Notes under the pieces: generated by a model
What the model was told of the DNA's origin: nothing
The model's input: the letters and a program-made list of their open reading frames with translations, nothing else
Database searches by the model: none
Made by a program: the position numbers and the translations under genes
Part shown: positions 63,669 through 64,000 of the stretch, in pieces
Numbering within the stretch: the stretch's first letter is position 1
How the letters are laid out: each line of letters starts with the position of its first letter
From: Frigoribacterium sp. Leaf415
GTDB lineage: Bacteria > Actinomycetota > Actinomycetes > Actinomycetales > Microbacteriaceae
Length of the DNA stretch: 64,000 nt
Assembly (NCBI RefSeq): GCF_001424645.1
Contig: NZ_LMQR01000001.1
Location: 1,546,149 to 1,610,148, forward strand
Direction: 5' to 3'

Positions 63669-64000
63669 TCAGGCGACCGGCGTCAGCCCCAGGGCCCGGA
63701 TCACGTCGTCGGCCTCGTCCTCGGGCGACCGGCCGGCGTCGACCACGACGTGGCGTTCGTCGGCCTCGGGCGGTTCGAGCGTCGCGACCTGCGAGTCGAG
63801 CAGCGTGGTCGGCATGAAGTGGCCCTCGCGGGCGGCCATGCGGTCGCCGAGCAGGTCGCGGCTGCCGCGCAGGTAGACGAAGACGACGTTGTGCTCGCGC
63901 AGCACGTCGCGGTACTTCCGCTTCAGCGCCGAGCAGGTGATCACGCCCGGCACGCCCGCCATGGCGTGCTCCACGATCCAGGACGAGACCGTGTCGAGCC
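63669..64000 (-). CDS. Gluconokinase, C-terminal part, 5' end outside window
   Basis: The visible 110 residues read LDTVSSWIVEHAMAGVPGVITCSALKRKYRDVLREHNVVFVYLRGS and continue RDLLGDRMAAREGHFMPTTLLDSQVATLEPPEADERHVVVDAGRSPEDEADDVIRALG. SALKRKYRDVLR and GHFMP are diagnostic of GntK/IdnK-type gluconokinases, which phosphorylate gluconate to 6-phosphogluconate. The Walker A motif lies beyond the window edge. The gene continues past 64000. Confidence 0.9.
   Translation of the reverse strand, partial: LDTVSSWIVEHAMAGVPGVITCSALKRKYRDVLREHNVVFVYLRGSRDLLGDRMAAREGHFMPTTLLDSQVATLEPPEADERHVVVDAGRSPEDEADDVIRALGLTPVA

Overview
This 64 kb window is chromosomal DNA of a very GC-rich actinobacterium. A plate-dwelling member of the Microbacteriaceae (Curtobacterium, Frigoribacterium or Clavibacter type) is my best guess, as an inference from overall gene content: mycoredoxin, a PolDom-PE-ligase LigD with Ku, an actinobacterial HelD, a maltokinase, a sortase-E type LAxTG anchor, many leaderless genes and GC-saturated third codon positions. 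I see no rRNA, tRNA, CRISPR array, prophage or insertion sequence. About 50 protein genes are supported. Most of the remaining open frames are antisense shadows typical of GC-rich DNA.

Layout. 1-5724: a LacI-type regulator diverges from a four-gene spermidine/putrescine-style ABC importer plus an adenosine-deaminase-family hydrolase, with two TGAAACCGGT-type operators between them. 5800-9447: HelD, an aldo/keto reductase and an FKBP isomerase. 9693-18623: an MFS exporter, a PrsW-type membrane protease, a YihY/BrkB protein, aspartase, a phosphate permease with a small membrane partner and a type-B carboxylesterase. 18768-24563: a Na+/H+ antiporter, a YhgE/Pip-like membrane protein, a NUDIX hydrolase and small unknown genes. 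24584-34544: oligopeptidase B, a DUF1697 protein, a CYTH-CHAD protein, maltokinase, pyruvate oxidase, mycoredoxin, an epimerase and a VOC protein. 34663-45400: an SNF2 helicase, an FAD-Rieske oxidoreductase, a phosphotransferase, an FUSC protein, two alpha/beta hydrolases, Dps and an NAD(P)H-dependent FAD reductase. 45518-53579: an SMP-30 lactonase, a GH15 enzyme, a SAP/Rho-N protein and the Ku/LigD non-homologous end-joining set. 53697-64000: a drug-type MFS exporter, a MerR/DUF4188 pair sharing one large palindromic operator, a 1700-residue wall-anchored GH3 glycosidase, a GNAT acetyltransferase, a zinc-type alcohol dehydrogenase and the end of a gluconokinase.

The most unusual signal is not a gene. 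The decamer AGGAGGCGCG occurs 29 times exactly (18 on +, 11 on -), where fewer than one copy is expected by chance, with many one-base variants. It is concentrated between genes but also lies inside genes in several reading frames. Four times it forms inverted pairs that make strong hairpins at gene ends, and twice it overlaps a stop codon. The pattern resembles DNA-uptake sequences, which also double as terminators in other bacteria; no such element is known to me in this group. A second pattern is a TANNNT -10 box ending 6 to 8 bases before the start codon in at least 17 genes, implying widespread leaderless mRNAs.
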